NCBI GenBank assembly: GCA_943325515.2
Contig: CALPPS020000015.1
Span: 1-35,058 of the forward strand
DNA length: 35,058 nt
Direction of reading: 5' to 3'
DNA from: Flavobacterium psychrophilum
GTDB lineage: Bacteria; Bacteroidota; Bacteroidia; Flavobacteriales; Flavobacteriaceae
The translations under genes and the position numbers were made by a program. Positions 7,031 to 16,131 of the stretch are shown here, in pieces. The notes beneath the pieces were generated by a model that had not been told where the DNA came from, searched no databases, and worked only from the letters and a program-made list of their open reading frames with translations. Each line of letters begins with the position of its first letter. Within the stretch, counting starts at the first letter, position 1.

Positions 7031-7954
7031 TTGAGAAAAGAAACAAAAAAATCCAGCAATTATAAGTAGTAAAAGAACTATTTCCTGATATATTTTACTT
7101 TGAGAATATTCTATATTATTAGTCGTCATTACCGATAATGGTAAGAATGTAAAAACCAACATCATATTGCTTTTTACAGGTGAAATAAGAAAAACTATTA
7201 CTCCAATAATTAACCCAAAGATCATTTTTTTGTATGATGCTTGAAGAATCAACGGCCTATTGGTCAGTGAAAAAATCGAGGCAAAAAGAAAGTATATTAC
7301 AATAACAACATATAAAGACAAAGCAATATTTTGATAATTATTGGTAAAATATTCTAATTGAAAATTAGTTTGGGTTTGACTTAAAATATGACTTATCCAT
7401 TTTTTATCAAAGAGGAATGCAGAAAGTAAAAATATCACTGCTGTTGCAAAAAAAGCCACAAATGGCAATAACCAGTTTCTATAATCTCTTGATACATGAA
7501 AAATTATTGAAATATAGACAAGTAATAAAAAAAGTATACACCAAAAATGAAATAAACTGGCGATGAAAATCCAAATGGATGCATCAAATATTTTTTCTTT
7601 AGGTGCTTTTAATGTCTGCAAAGAAATCAACCTTCTAATTGCTAATAAAAGAAAAAAATTAGCAAAAAGTAGATTAGAATTATTTAAAATAGAGGGGAAG
7701 AAAAGTAAAAATAAAAATAAAAATAAAATAGTGTAACTGCTGTTTTTAGTCAATCCGTTTTTTTTAACAATAAAGTTTGCTAAGAAAAAAGAACCTAGTA
7801 GTAAAGTAATTAGGACTACTTTCTTTGAAAAATCAGAAGAATACCCTGAAAAATTCAAATCACTTGTTTGAAACAAGAAAAAGAAAATTAATAATAAAAC
7901 AGCAACTAAAGAATAATTTAATATGCTTGATTTTTTAAAAATGCTTGTAATCAT
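7025..7954 (-). CDS. DUF6427 family integral membrane protein
   Basis: A 309-residue, strongly hydrophobic protein with about eight to ten predicted membrane segments and few charged residues. It begins MITSIFKKSSILNYSLVAVLL. The upp/purD neighbourhood and length fit the flavobacterial DUF6427 family, whose function is unknown. It overlaps the end of upp tail to tail by 6 nt and is divergent from the 76-residue gene at 8000. A near-match -7 element (TATATTTA) precedes it on the minus strand. No catalytic motif is visible. Confidence 0.72.
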   Translation of the reverse strand: MITSIFKKSSILNYSLVAVLLLIFFFLFQTSDLNFSGYSSDFSKKVVLITLLLGSFFLANFIVKKNGLTKNSSYTILFLFLFLLFFPSILNNSNLLFANFFLLLAIRRLISLQTLKAPKEKIFDASIWIFIASLFHFWCILFLLLVYISIIFHVSRDYRNWLLPFVAFFATAVIFLLSAFLFDKKWISHILSQTQTNFQLEYFTNNYQNIALSLYVVIVIYFLFASIFSLTNRPLILQASYKKMIFGLIIGVIVFLISPVKSNMMLVFTFLPLSVMTTNNIEYSQSKIYQEIVLLLLIIAGFFCFFSQL

Positions 7955-7966
7955 AAGGATATTTTA

Positions 7967-7974
7967 TACATTTG
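7967..7974 (+). promoter_or_regulatory. Promoter -7 element of the DUF6341 gene
   Basis: TACATTTG matches TAnnTTTG, 25 nt upstream of the ATG at 8000, within the 45-nt divergent intergenic gap. Confidence 0.55.
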
Positions 7975-7999
7975 TGCTGTAAATATAACATTTTATAAA

Positions 8000-8230
8000 A
8001 TGAAAGCATTTTTTGAAGGCATTCAAACTTTATTTGTAGATTTTTTATTCAAACCACTAGATTGGTTACGCGCTTTAGAATTAAGCAATTGGTGGTTAGC
8101 TAATATTGTTAGTTGGACACTAGTTTTAGTTTGTTGTAAATATATTGTTTACTGGTGTAAAGAATTAAAGAAACATCAAGATAATAACGAAGAAAACCAA
8201 GATACTACGGCTCATTCTTTTTTAAAGTAA
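8000..8230 (+). CDS. Small membrane protein, DUF6341 family
   Basis: A 76-residue protein with an amphipathic start (MKAFFEGIQTLFVDFLFKPL), one hydrophobic segment at about residues 30-50 (WWLANIVSWTLVLVCCKYI) and a charged, hydrophilic tail. It is a short conserved flavobacterial family usually found beside purD. It has its own promoter element and overlaps the 3' end of purD by 9 nt, tail to tail. Function is unknown; its invariant place beside the DUF6427 and purD genes suggests an old neighbourhood and not a recent arrival. Confidence 0.72.
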   Translation: MKAFFEGIQTLFVDFLFKPLDWLRALELSNWWLANIVSWTLVLVCCKYIVYWCKELKKHQDNNEENQDTTAHSFLK

Positions 8231-9496
8231 ATCCGATCCAATATCTTTTCTAAAATACATCTTATCAAAATATAGCTTTTCTATGTTTTGGTAGGATTTT
8301 TTTATAGCTTCTTGGAAATTTTCACCGTATGAAGTAATAGCTAAAACCCTTCCGCCGTTACTCACTATTTTACCATCTTCCAATTTTGTTCCAGCATGAA
8401 AAATAATAGAATCCTGAATGGCTTCTAACCCTGAGATTATTTTTCCTTTTTCATAATCTTCTGGATAACCCCCAGAAACCAACATAACAGTTGTAGTGGC
8501 TCTTTTGTCTATTTCTAATTCAACTTCGTTCAATTTTTGATCAGCAACAGCTTGAAACAACTCTACTAAATCGGTTTTAATTCTTGGCAATACCACTTCT
8601 GTTTCTGGATCTCCCATCCTCACATTGTATTCAATAACTATAGGTTCACCATTAACAACAATTAATCCAATAAAAACAAAACCTTTATATTCTATACTAT
8701 CTTTTTGTAAGCCTTCAATAGTTGGTTGAACTATTCTGGTTTCTATTTTTTCTAATAAAATTTCATCCGCAAAAGGAACAGGAGAAACGGCACCCATACC
8801 GCCTGTATTTAATCCTGTTTCTCCTTCTCCTATTCGTTTATAATCTTTAGCTGTTGGTAATATTTTATAATTCTTACCATCTGTTAAAACAAAACAACTA
8901 AGTTCGATTCCGTCCAAAAACTCTTCAATAACCACTTTAGAACTAGCGTTACCAAATTTAGCATGAACCAACATGTTTCGTAATTCAGTTTTTGCTTCTT
9001 CTAAATCCTGAATAATTAAAACACCTTTCCCCGCCGCTAATCCATCTGCTTTTAAAACATAGGGAGGTTGTAATGTTTCTAAAAAAAGACAACCTTTTTC
9101 AACCGTATTTAAAGTGAAACTTTCATACGCGGCCGTTGGTATTTTATGTTTTATTAGAAATTCTTTGGCAAATTCTTTGCTTCCTTCCAGTTGTGCGCCA
9201 ATTTTAGATGGACCTATAACTGGTATTTGATTAATATCTAAGTCATTTTTAAAGAAATCATAAATTCCTAAAACCAATGGATCCTCAGGACCAACAACTA
9301 CAATGTTTATTTTTTCTTGAAGTACAAATTTTTTAATAGCTTCAAAATCAGTTGTATTAATAGAAATATTTGTAGCTATTTGAGCAATGCCCGCATTTCC
9401 CGGAGCCACAAAAAGGGTAGAACATTTTGGACTTTGCAACATTTTCCATGCCAAAGCGTGTTCTCTGCCTCCTGAACCAAGTAGTAAAATTTTCAT
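8222..9496 (-). CDS. purD: Phosphoribosylamine-glycine ligase (GARS)
   Basis: A 424-residue ATP-grasp enzyme of purine biosynthesis that joins phosphoribosylamine and glycine to give GAR. Clear features are the N-terminal GSGGREHALAWKM (residues 7-19), VVGPEDPLVLGI, the ATP-grasp stretch PYVLKADGLAAGKGVLI, TGGMGAVSP and EYNVRMGDPETE, which carries metal-binding acids. Length is normal for monofunctional PurD. It is transcribed alone from a promoter with a -7 element at 9532-9525 and converges on the small DUF6341 gene. Confidence 0.97.
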   Translation of the reverse strand: MKILLLGSGGREHALAWKMLQSPKCSTLFVAPGNAGIAQIATNISINTTDFEAIKKFVLQEKINIVVVGPEDPLVLGIYDFFKNDLDINQIPVIGPSKIGAQLEGSKEFAKEFLIKHKIPTAAYESFTLNTVEKGCLFLETLQPPYVLKADGLAAGKGVLIIQDLEEAKTELRNMLVHAKFGNASSKVVIEEFLDGIELSCFVLTDGKNYKILPTAKDYKRIGEGETGLNTGGMGAVSPVPFADEILLEKIETRIVQPTIEGLQKDSIEYKGFVFIGLIVVNGEPIVIEYNVRMGDPETEVVLPRIKTDLVELFQAVADQKLNEVELEIDKRATTTVMLVSGGYPEDYEKGKIISGLEAIQDSIIFHAGTKLEDGKIVSNGGRVLAITSYGENFQEAIKKSYQNIEKLYFDKMYFRKDIGSDLL

Positions 9497-9524
9497 TTTT
9501 TTGTAAGGTTGTGTTATTGTGGCG

Positions 9525-9532
9525 CAAAAATA
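9525..9532 (-). promoter_or_regulatory. Promoter -7 element of purD
   Basis: Minus-strand TATTTTTG matches TAnnTTTG and ends 28 nt before the purD start at 9496. Confidence 0.55.
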
Positions 9533-9585
9533 ATCTTTATCTATTAAAGAATTACTAAAAAATTAATAGGTTAAAATAAAAATGT

Positions 9586-9593
9586 TATTTTTG
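9586..9593 (+). promoter_or_regulatory. Promoter -7 element of the T9SS Asp-box protein gene
   Basis: TATTTTTG matches TAnnTTTG, 27 nt upstream of the ATG at 9621. It lies downstream of the alternative ATG at 9582, which argues for the later start. Confidence 0.55.
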
Positions 9594-9620
9594 TTTTTAA
9601 ATTTTTTAAAACTAAAAACT

Positions 9621-11021
9621 ATGAAAAAATTATTACTTACTTTTTCTTTAATTGCTTTAACATCAACCATAAACGCACAGTGGATTTCTCAAGGAACAGG
9701 TTTTGCTGCTACAAGTAGAGGTTTAAGCCAAGTTACTGCGTTAGATGCTAATATTGTTTGGGCTTTAGCTTATGATGGCTCAGGCCTTGGTGAAAATATT
9801 CAAGAATTTACAAGAACAACAGATGGTGGATCAACTTGGACTGCAGGCACTATTGATGTTGGAGATACAACATTAGAGATTAATAATATTTCTCCTGTTA
9901 GTGCAACTACCGCTTGGGCTTCTGCTATAATTAATATAGGAACACCTACTGCGCCTGATGACAATGATGGAATAGGGACAATAGTAAAAACTACAGATGG
10001 TGGTGCAACTTGGACTCCACAATTAACTAATGGTTTTCAAACGGTTGGTTCTTCTTTCTTAAATGGAGTTTACTTTTGGAACGAAAACGTTGGTGTTGCC
10101 TATGGAGATCCTGAAGGTACAGAATATGAAATTTGGAGAACTACAGATGGAGGCGCTAACTGGACAAGAGTTTCTGGCAACAAAATAGATAATCCTTTGA
10201 CTGGAGAATTTGGATATAATAGTACACCAATTGCTGCGGGAGGCACATTATGGTTCCCAACAAACAAAGGGAGATTATTCAGAACCACAGACCAAGGAGC
10301 TACTTGGACAGCGGCTCAAGTTCCAGGTTTGACTGATTTTAGTGGCATAGATGCAACAACAGGAAACGGAACTAGAGCAGATGCTTATTTTAGCGATGCA
10401 AATACGGGGTTATTGTTAAAAACAGTTATTGGTGGAACCACAACTACTCATACTTACACTCGAACATTCAGGACAACCTCAAATGGCGGTTCTACCTGGG
10501 GGGCTTCTGCTACCTTTACGGGAACTCGTTTCATACTTAATTACATTCCTGGTACTACTACTATAGTAGCTACTTCTCAATCGGCTCCAGTAGGAACATC
10601 TATGAGCACTAACAACGGAGCAACTTGGACAAACCTTGAACCTGCCGGGATAGACCAAAGAGGAGCCTCTTCTTTTGTAAATGCAAGTACAGGATGGTGT
10701 GCTGGTTTTAGTGATGGTGATCCTTTAGGTACTACAGGTATTTTTAAATTATCTGGTCCTTTAGGTATTGATAATGCTGCAACTACTGCTAAATTTAAGG
10801 TTTATCCAAATCCAGCTAATTCAAACGTAACTATTGCTGCTATCCTTGATGTTGATTCATTTAATTTATCAGTAACTGATTTGACTGGTAAAATACTTAT
10901 GACTAAATCATTAAATGGGATTGAAAATACTGTGGACATTTCTAACCTTTCTAGCGGTGCTTATTTCTTTGAGTTGAGTTCTAACACTAAAAAAGAAGTG
11001 GTTAAAATTCTTAAAAATTAA
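9621..11021 (+). CDS. Secreted Asp-box repeat protein with T9SS type A sorting domain
   Basis: A 466-residue exported protein. It has a Sec signal peptide (MKKLLLTFSLIALTSTINAQ, cleavage after about residue 20). Six Asp-box repeats of the form TTDGGxTW follow, at about residues 66, 124, 174, 222, 286 and 329; this is a beta-propeller fold seen in sialidase/BNR and YCF48-like proteins. A C-terminal domain (about 389-466) starts KVYPNPAN and ends with KKEVVKILKN, the type IX secretion sorting signal. The start at 9621 gives a clean signal peptide; the ATG at 9582 lies upstream of the promoter element. No sialidase catalytic residues were recognised, so a binding or structural role at the cell surface is as likely as enzymatic activity. 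Confidence 0.88.
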   Translation: MKKLLLTFSLIALTSTINAQWISQGTGFAATSRGLSQVTALDANIVWALAYDGSGLGENIQEFTRTTDGGSTWTAGTIDVGDTTLEINNISPVSATTAWASAIINIGTPTAPDDNDGIGTIVKTTDGGATWTPQLTNGFQTVGSSFLNGVYFWNENVGVAYGDPEGTEYEIWRTTDGGANWTRVSGNKIDNPLTGEFGYNSTPIAAGGTLWFPTNKGRLFRTTDQGATWTAAQVPGLTDFSGIDATTGNGTRADAYFSDANTGLLLKTVIGGTTTTHTYTRTFRTTSNGGSTWGASATFTGTRFILNYIPGTTTIVATSQSAPVGTSMSTNNGATWTNLEPAGIDQRGASSFVNASTGWCAGFSDGDPLGTTGIFKLSGPLGIDNAATTAKFKVYPNPANSNVTIAAILDVDSFNLSVTDLTGKILMTKSLNGIENTVDISNLSSGAYFFELSSNTKKEVVKILKN

Positions 11022-11043
11022 TTTCAAATAAAATAGTATTTTT

Positions 11044-11070
11044 AAGGGCTGACAATGTTGGCCCTTTTTT
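11044..11070 (+). terminator. Rho-independent terminator after the T9SS protein gene
   Basis: AAGGGC at 11044-11049 pairs with GCCCTT at 11061-11066 around an 11-nt loop, followed by a run of T residues. It lies 22 nt after the stop codon. The next gene starts only 10 nt beyond it. Confidence 0.75.
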
Positions 11071-11079
11071 ATTGTCTTT

Positions 11080-12393
11080 ATGTTCAACTTTTTCCATTTA
11101 TCGCTTCAACTAAATGGTTTCCCGATTAAGGAAGCGTCTATTGAATTGGAAAAAATTATAAGTCTTCCTGAAGCAGATTATAGTAATTATATAAATCAGA
11201 AGAAAAAAGAAATAGTTGAGTATCACTTGAAAAACAACCTATACTATCGAAATTTTGTTAAAAAAACTTCTTTTGAGAACTGGGATGAGCTTCCAGTAAT
11301 GACTAAAAATGATTTTCAAAGACCACTTATAGAAAGACTCTCGAAGGGGTTTTCTTTATCAACTATTTATATAAACAAAACCTCGGGGTCAAGTGGTGAT
11401 CCCTTCATTTTTGCCAAAGACAAATTTTGCCACGCTTTAACTTGGGCAAATAATATTCGTTGTTTTGGCTGGTTTGGAATTGACTTTAACGCTTCTTTAC
11501 AGGCACGCTTTTACGGAATCCCATTAGATTTTATTGGTAATAAAAAAGAGCGCATCAAAGACTTATTAAGTAAGCGTTATCGGTTTCCTATTTTCGATTT
11601 GTCTGATGAGATTCTAGAGAAGATTCTAATAAAATTTCAAAATAAAAAATTTGATTACATAAACGGATATACTTCTTCTATAGTTTTATTTGCTAAATTC
11701 TTACAAAGAAAAAATATTTCTTTAACAACGATTTGCCCAACATTACAATTTTGTGTAGTAACTTCTGAGATGCTTTTTGAAGATGATAAAGCTTTACTTG
11801 AAAAGCAATTTGGCATTCCTGTTGTCAATGAATATGGCGCTTCGGAATTGGATTTGATTGCGTTTCAAAACCCTATTGGAGAATGGCAGGCAAATTGCGA
11901 AACTTTATTTATTGAGGTTTTAGATGATAATAACAACGTTTTACCAAATGGAAAAGAAGGTCGAATTGTAATAACATCCTTATATAATAAAGCACATCCT
12001 TTTATTCGATATGATATTGGTGATATTGGTGTTTTAGATGAAAAAAGCACTTTAAAAAAATCTATTCTAAAAAAACTACTAGGAAGAACAAACGATATCG
12101 CCATTCTTCCTAGTGGTAAAAAATCACCTGGACTGACATTTTATTACATCACCAAAAGCATCATTGAAGATGATGGCAATGTGAAAGAATTTGTTATCAA
12201 ACAAACTAAAATCGACACTTTTAACATAGAATATGTAAGCAATTTTGAATTAACTGAAGTTCAGATTCAGCAAATTAAAAATGCTACTACAACCTATTTA
12301 GAAGAAGGTCTAATATTTTACTTTATTAGAAAAGAAAAACTTGAACGTAGTAAAAGTGGAAAATTGAAACAGTTTGTATCGTTAATTAAATAG
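11080..12393 (+). CDS. PaaK/CapK-like adenylate-forming enzyme
   Basis: A 437-residue member of the phenylacetate-CoA ligase-like ANL superfamily. The ATP-binding loop is NKTSGSSGDPFIF (about residues 99-111). NEYGASELD and FIRYDIGDIG follow, and a C-terminal lysine-rich stretch (RSKSGKLKQF) holds the likely catalytic lysine. Homologues called CapK occur in capsule and O-antigen clusters, where they are thought to activate an acyl group. It converges with the GT2 gene of the polysaccharide cluster, with only 3 nt between stops, so it is probably a functional member of that cluster despite its orientation. Its ATG follows a terminator by 10 nt, and no -7 element was found. Confidence 0.82.
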   Translation: MFNFFHLSLQLNGFPIKEASIELEKIISLPEADYSNYINQKKKEIVEYHLKNNLYYRNFVKKTSFENWDELPVMTKNDFQRPLIERLSKGFSLSTIYINKTSGSSGDPFIFAKDKFCHALTWANNIRCFGWFGIDFNASLQARFYGIPLDFIGNKKERIKDLLSKRYRFPIFDLSDEILEKILIKFQNKKFDYINGYTSSIVLFAKFLQRKNISLTTICPTLQFCVVTSEMLFEDDKALLEKQFGIPVVNEYGASELDLIAFQNPIGEWQANCETLFIEVLDDNNNVLPNGKEGRIVITSLYNKAHPFIRYDIGDIGVLDEKSTLKKSILKKLLGRTNDIAILPSGKKSPGLTFYYITKSIIEDDGNVKEFVIKQTKIDTFNIEYVSNFELTEVQIQQIKNATTTYLEEGLIFYFIRKEKLERSKSGKLKQFVSLIK

Positions 12394-12396
12394 TAC

Positions 12397-13164
12397 TTAT
12401 ATTTTCTTACTATAGCTTGGTTTAATAATAAGTTGTGTGAAAACGAATAGCAAAATACATCCAAGTGAAACAAAATAATTCATCTTGTGAAAATGATGAT
12501 ACACATTAAAATTGAACTTTAGCAGTTCTATTTTAGATCCTGAAATCGAGTTTTTTCTAACTCTATAGTATGCTAAAACTTCTGGAATGGGTTGAGCGAC
12601 TTTAATTTTTTTTAAAATAGTAAGCCACAACATCCAATCTTGTCTTTTTCTTATTTTATAGATGGGTATTTTTCCAAGAATTTCAGCATTGTAAATTGCT
12701 GTCGAATTCCCAATGTAATTACAAAAAAAAAGTTTTCGGTAAGTAGTAAATTTAGGAGCTTCTTTTCTTATACTCATATTAAGCCCCTCTTCATCGATAC
12801 ATTCGTAAAAACTAAAAGTAAATGGTAGATTATTTTTTTTCATGAAGTTCAACTGACTTTCAAGCTTATTGGGCATCCATAAATCATCTGAATCAAGAAA
12901 TGAAATATAATTGCCTTTGGAGTTAGCGACTCCGATATTTCTTGCCGCTCCTGTTCCTTCATTTTTGTCCAAGGAGTATAACTTGATTCTGAAATCTAAT
13001 TGTAATGCATTGTTGATAATTTCAAGGGTTTTATCGGTAGAACAATCATCAATGATTATTAACTCCCAATTATAGTGGGTTTGAGCTTGAACGGATTGAA
13101 TTGAAGCGGAAATGAATTTTTCAGAATTATAAGTGGGAGTTATAATCGATACTAAATCATTCAT
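12397..13164 (-). CDS. Glycosyltransferase family 2
   Basis: A 255-residue GT-A fold enzyme. The N-terminus has VSIITPTYNSEKFI, the donor motifs are IIIDDCSTDKT (about residues 37-47) and ISFLDSDDLWMPNKL (87-101, with the DxD-type DSDD at 91-94), and RKRQDWMLWL lies further on. A C-terminal hydrophobic helix (about 234-249) may anchor it to the membrane. It would add one sugar to the lipid-linked repeat unit. It is the last gene of the cluster, separated by 1 nt from the sugar-phosphate transferase gene, so they are co-translated or nearly so. The sugar cannot be told. Confidence 0.9.
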   Translation of the reverse strand: MNDLVSIITPTYNSEKFISASIQSVQAQTHYNWELIIIDDCSTDKTLEIINNALQLDFRIKLYSLDKNEGTGAARNIGVANSKGNYISFLDSDDLWMPNKLESQLNFMKKNNLPFTFSFYECIDEEGLNMSIRKEAPKFTTYRKLFFCNYIGNSTAIYNAEILGKIPIYKIRKRQDWMLWLTILKKIKVAQPIPEVLAYYRVRKNSISGSKIELLKFNFNVYHHFHKMNYFVSLGCILLFVFTQLIIKPSYSKKI

Positions 13165-13165
13165 T

Positions 13166-14518
13166 TTAATAAGCTTTATCTTCTCCTTGAAAGATATTTA
13201 TAATGGTTTGGAAAATGATCTTTAAATCCATTATTAAAGACCAGTTTTCTAAATAAAAAATATCATATTTTACTCTGTTTATAATATCTTTATCTGTTTC
13301 TACTTCACCTCTAAAGCCTTTTGTTTGAGCCAATCCCGTAATACCTGGTTTTATGAAGTGTCTTACCATAAATTTATCTATTTTACGAGCGTACATTTCC
13401 GTATGACTTACCATGTGTGGTCTTGGCCCAACAACTGACATGTCTCCAATAAAAACATTAAAAAATTGAGGTAATTCATCAATGCTCGTTTTCCTAATAA
13501 ACTTTCCAATTTTTGTTATTCTGGGATCATTTTTCGATACTTGATATAAATCAGCTATTTCATTAATTGCCATAGATCTAAATTTAAAACATTTAAATTC
13601 ATGATAATTTAAACCATTTCTTTTTTGTTTAAAAAAAATAGGTCCTTTTGATTCTAATTTTATTAAAAAAGCTAAAACTGGTGTTAGCCATGATAAAACA
13701 AGTAAAATAATAATTGATGAAAAAACAATATCAAACAAACGCTTAATAATTTTATTCGCTGTTTCATCCAGCGCTATATTTCTTAATGAAATAACAGGTA
13801 TATAATCATAATAATCAAAAATTAAATTTCTTGAAAATACTTCTTTGTTATCGGGAAGGAATTTTAAAATTTTTAAATTATTATCTGAAAAATCGATAAA
13901 TTTATTAATATCATTATTCGTTAAATCAGAAAGTGAACAATAAATCTCGTCTATTCTCTCATATATAAGAAAATCAAAACATTCTTCTATTTGTTGTCTT
14001 TTGTTCAAAGACAAATCAAATATCTTTATTAATTTATATCCATAATCTTGATTGTCATTAAAAAAAGAAGCCAATTGTTCCACTGTTTTTCCACTTCCTG
14101 CAATAACGACTCTTCTAAAATTTCCTCCAAATACAACCCTATACTTTCTAAGAAAGTAGTAAATAAAAAGTTTTGAAAAAGAAACTAATAATACTGATAA
14201 AAAAATGAATTTTATTACTAAAGCAGTGTCAGAGTATTTTGAAAAATAACCTATGTAAGCAAAATTAAGAATAAAAAAAAGTAATAATTGTTTAATTATT
14301 TTTCCAAAAATTTCAAAGACTTTGGTATACCTATAAACTTCATAAAAATGAGTACTATATCCAAGTATTATCCAAGCTAAAGAAACAAATAAATGAAACG
14401 TAATTACATTAAAATTAGTAGGCAACAATACTATTGAAAGCGTATTTATAACGGTTAAATCTAATGCATATGAAAATGGCCTAATATAGCCTGAATATCT
14501 TCCTGTTTTCTTTCTCAT
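13166..14518 (-). CDS. Polyprenyl-phosphate sugar-1-phosphate transferase (WcaJ/WbaP type)
   Basis: A 450-residue initiating transferase that moves a sugar-1-phosphate from a nucleotide sugar to undecaprenyl phosphate at the inner membrane. About four membrane helices (18-125) are followed by a nucleotide-binding-like cytoplasmic region (about 133-250). The bacterial sugar transferase domain (256-450) then has KRLFDIVFSS, IFFKQKRNGLNYHEF, KFRSM, KTSIDELPQFFNVF (catalytic Asp-Glu near 347-348) and VGPRPHM. Its stop is followed without a gap by the ATG relation to its neighbour: it starts right after the UXS stop. It should start repeat-unit assembly for the cluster. The substrate sugar is not determinable here. 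Confidence 0.94.
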   Translation of the reverse strand: MRKKTGRYSGYIRPFSYALDLTVINTLSIVLLPTNFNVITFHLFVSLAWIILGYSTHFYEVYRYTKVFEIFGKIIKQLLLFFILNFAYIGYFSKYSDTALVIKFIFLSVLLVSFSKLFIYYFLRKYRVVFGGNFRRVVIAGSGKTVEQLASFFNDNQDYGYKLIKIFDLSLNKRQQIEECFDFLIYERIDEIYCSLSDLTNNDINKFIDFSDNNLKILKFLPDNKEVFSRNLIFDYYDYIPVISLRNIALDETANKIIKRLFDIVFSSIIILLVLSWLTPVLAFLIKLESKGPIFFKQKRNGLNYHEFKCFKFRSMAINEIADLYQVSKNDPRITKIGKFIRKTSIDELPQFFNVFIGDMSVVGPRPHMVSHTEMYARKIDKFMVRHFIKPGITGLAQTKGFRGEVETDKDIINRVKYDIFYLENWSLIMDLKIIFQTIINIFQGEDKAY

Positions 14519-15502
14519 TTAGAAAATATAATTTTCGAAGCTCTTGTGGTCTTCCCTCAAAAGTTCTTCTGATGACAAAGATTTAAAATATTCATATGTT
14601 AATTTCATCCCTTCATCACGTTTTACTTTGGCTTCCCAGCCTAATAATTGTTTAGCTTTTGTAGTGTCGGGTTGACGTTGCATTGGATCATTTATTGGTA
14701 AAGGATGATACACAACCTTTTGATTGGTTCCAGTTAATTTAATGATTTCTTCTGCAAAATCTTTAATTGTGATTTCATCTGGATTACCAATATTTACAGG
14801 ATAAACATAATCCGAGTGTAGTAATCTAAAAATTCCTTCCACTTGATCAGTAACATAACAAAACGAACGCGTCTGACTTCCGTCACCAAAGATGGTTAAA
14901 TCTTCTCCTCTTAGAGCTTGACCTATAAAAGCCGGAATTACACGCCCATCATTAAGACGCATTCTTGGCCCATAGGTGTTGAAAATTCTAACTATTCTGG
15001 TTTCTACATCATGAAAAGTATGATAAGCCATGGTTATAGATTCTTGAAATCTTTTAGCTTCATCATAAACCCCTCTTGGACCAATGGTGTTTACATTTCC
15101 ATAATAGTCCTCGGTTTGAGGATGGATTAATGGATCGCCATAAACTTCTGATGTTGAAGCTATAAGTATTCTTGCTTTTTTTACTCTGGCTAAGCCTAGC
15201 AAATTATGTGTGCCTAAAGAACCAACTTTTAAAGTTTGAATAGGGATTTTTAAATAATCAATTGGACTAGCTGGAGAGGCAAAATGTAATATATAATCTA
15301 AATTTCCCGGCACATGAACAAACTTTGTCACGTCATGATGATAAAATTCGAAGTTTTTATCTTTAAATAAATGTTCAATGTTTTTTAAATCTCCCGTTAT
15401 CAAATTATCCATTCCAATAACAAAATATCCTTCGGCAATAAAACGGTCACAAAGATGCGAACCCAAAAACCCAGCGGCACCCGTAATCAATATTCTTTTC
15501 AT
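14519..15502 (-). CDS. UDP-glucuronate decarboxylase (UDP-xylose synthase)
   Basis: A 327-residue extended SDR. NAD-binding GAAGFLGSH lies at residues 8-16, TSEVYG at 117-122, and the catalytic Tyr146-x3-Lys150 sits in [11 protein letters not shown], a combination typical of [17 protein letters not shown] and [12 protein letters not shown] follow. The enzyme converts UDP-glucuronate to UDP-xylose with bound NAD. No UDP-glucose dehydrogenase is in the window, so its substrate must come from elsewhere. The gene starts 7 nt after the end of a decayed O-antigen polymerase/ligase relic. A possible promoter element for it (minus-strand TATTTTTG, 15619-15612) lies inside that relic, and a terminator upstream at 16077-16107 makes an own promoter necessary. 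Confidence 0.88.
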   Translation of the reverse strand: MKRILITGAAGFLGSHLCDRFIAEGYFVIGMDNLITGDLKNIEHLFKDKNFEFYHHDVTKFVHVPGNLDYILHFASPASPIDYLKIPIQTLKVGSLGTHNLLGLARVKKARILIASTSEVYGDPLIHPQTEDYYGNVNTIGPRGVYDEAKRFQESITMAYHTFHDVETRIVRIFNTYGPRMRLNDGRVIPAFIGQALRGEDLTIFGDGSQTRSFCYVTDQVEGIFRLLHSDYVYPVNIGNPDEITIKDFAEEIIKLTGTNQKVVYHPLPINDPMQRQPDTTKAKQLLGWEAKVKRDEGMKLTYEYFKSLSSEELLREDHKSFENYIF

Positions 15503-15509
15503 ATAATAT

Positions 15510-15973
15510 TTATTCTTGTTTGGATCTAATTGTTGTATTTCCAGAATTAAAAAGACAATACATTATGGTGAAAAACACAACACCTCTTTGACTTCATAAA
15601 AATGATTCTGTCAAAAATAAACTTATCATTAGAATTGCGAAAGCAAAATGAACAAAATCTTTCGATTTAAAAGCTTTTTTATGTTAATAATTAGCATTAT
15701 TACTATCAATAAAAAACCGAAAACTCCCAAATTGGCAAAATTTTGAATATGTTGATTATGGAAGTTCATTTTCTGATAAACCTCAGAGACACCATTCCCT
15801 AAATATAAATGACATTTAATTCCTTTTGCTTCAATTTTAGGGTAAGAGGCGTTTAACCCATATCCTGTCCAAAAAACACCATCTTCAGCTAACATTTCTA
15901 AAAAAATTCTAAACTGATAAACTCTAAAAGCCGTTCCTGAGAAAAAATCGTTTTGGTTGAAAGGTTTATTTGT
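15510..15973 (-). pseudogene. Truncated, frameshifted O-antigen polymerase/ligase relic
   Basis: The minus strand encodes the C-terminal part of a Wzy/WaaL-type O-antigen polymerase or ligase. An open stretch from 15973 reads SGTAFRVYQFRIFLEML, then GYGLNA, then FHNQHIQNFANLGVFGFLL, the typical periplasmic His and following membrane helix. At a run of six A residues (15675-15680) the frame is lost. One added base restores it and gives KSKDFVHFAFAILMISL, LTESFL, an in-frame TGA (15596-15594), then [16 protein letters not shown], ending in TAA at 15510. The ligase half of the 20040-22307 protein has the aligned motifs HNQYLQ and TESFLYRQNG. The N-terminal half of the gene is absent. The relic abuts the UXS gene as an operon member would. 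Confidence 0.85.
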
Positions 15974-16076
15974 TCATGCTTGTTTTATACTAACATTATA
16001 AGCTTTGTATCTATGGCAAGTTATGTATTTTATCTTGTTATTAAAAATAATTTTAAAATTGTTATCTTGTATTTAC

Positions 16077-16107
16077 AAAAAACCTCAAAACATGTTTGTC
16101 TTGAGGT
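16077..16107 (-). terminator. Rho-independent terminator after the GDP-mannose epimerase gene
   Basis: On the minus strand ACCTCAA (16107-16101) pairs with TTGAGGT (16088-16082), followed by six T residues. It ends the FkbM-SDR-WecG-epimerase transcript 25 nt after the epimerase stop. The remaining 15974-16076 stretch holds nothing recognisable. Confidence 0.75.
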
Positions 16108-16131
16108 GTAAATTTTTATTAAAGTATTAAA

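Noticed and set aside
9582..9620. Earlier ATG at 9582 for the T9SS protein
   Set aside because: It lies upstream of the -7 element at 9586-9593 and would bury the signal peptide.
14519..15502. RmlB (dTDP-glucose 4,6-dehydratase) assignment
   Set aside because: It has TSEVYG and [11 protein letters not shown] of UDP-glucuronate decarboxylase, not the T-D-E active site of RmlB.
15629..15895. Independent 88-residue membrane protein
   Set aside because: The frame continues upstream without a start and downstream after a one-base shift, so it is part of a decayed polymerase/ligase.
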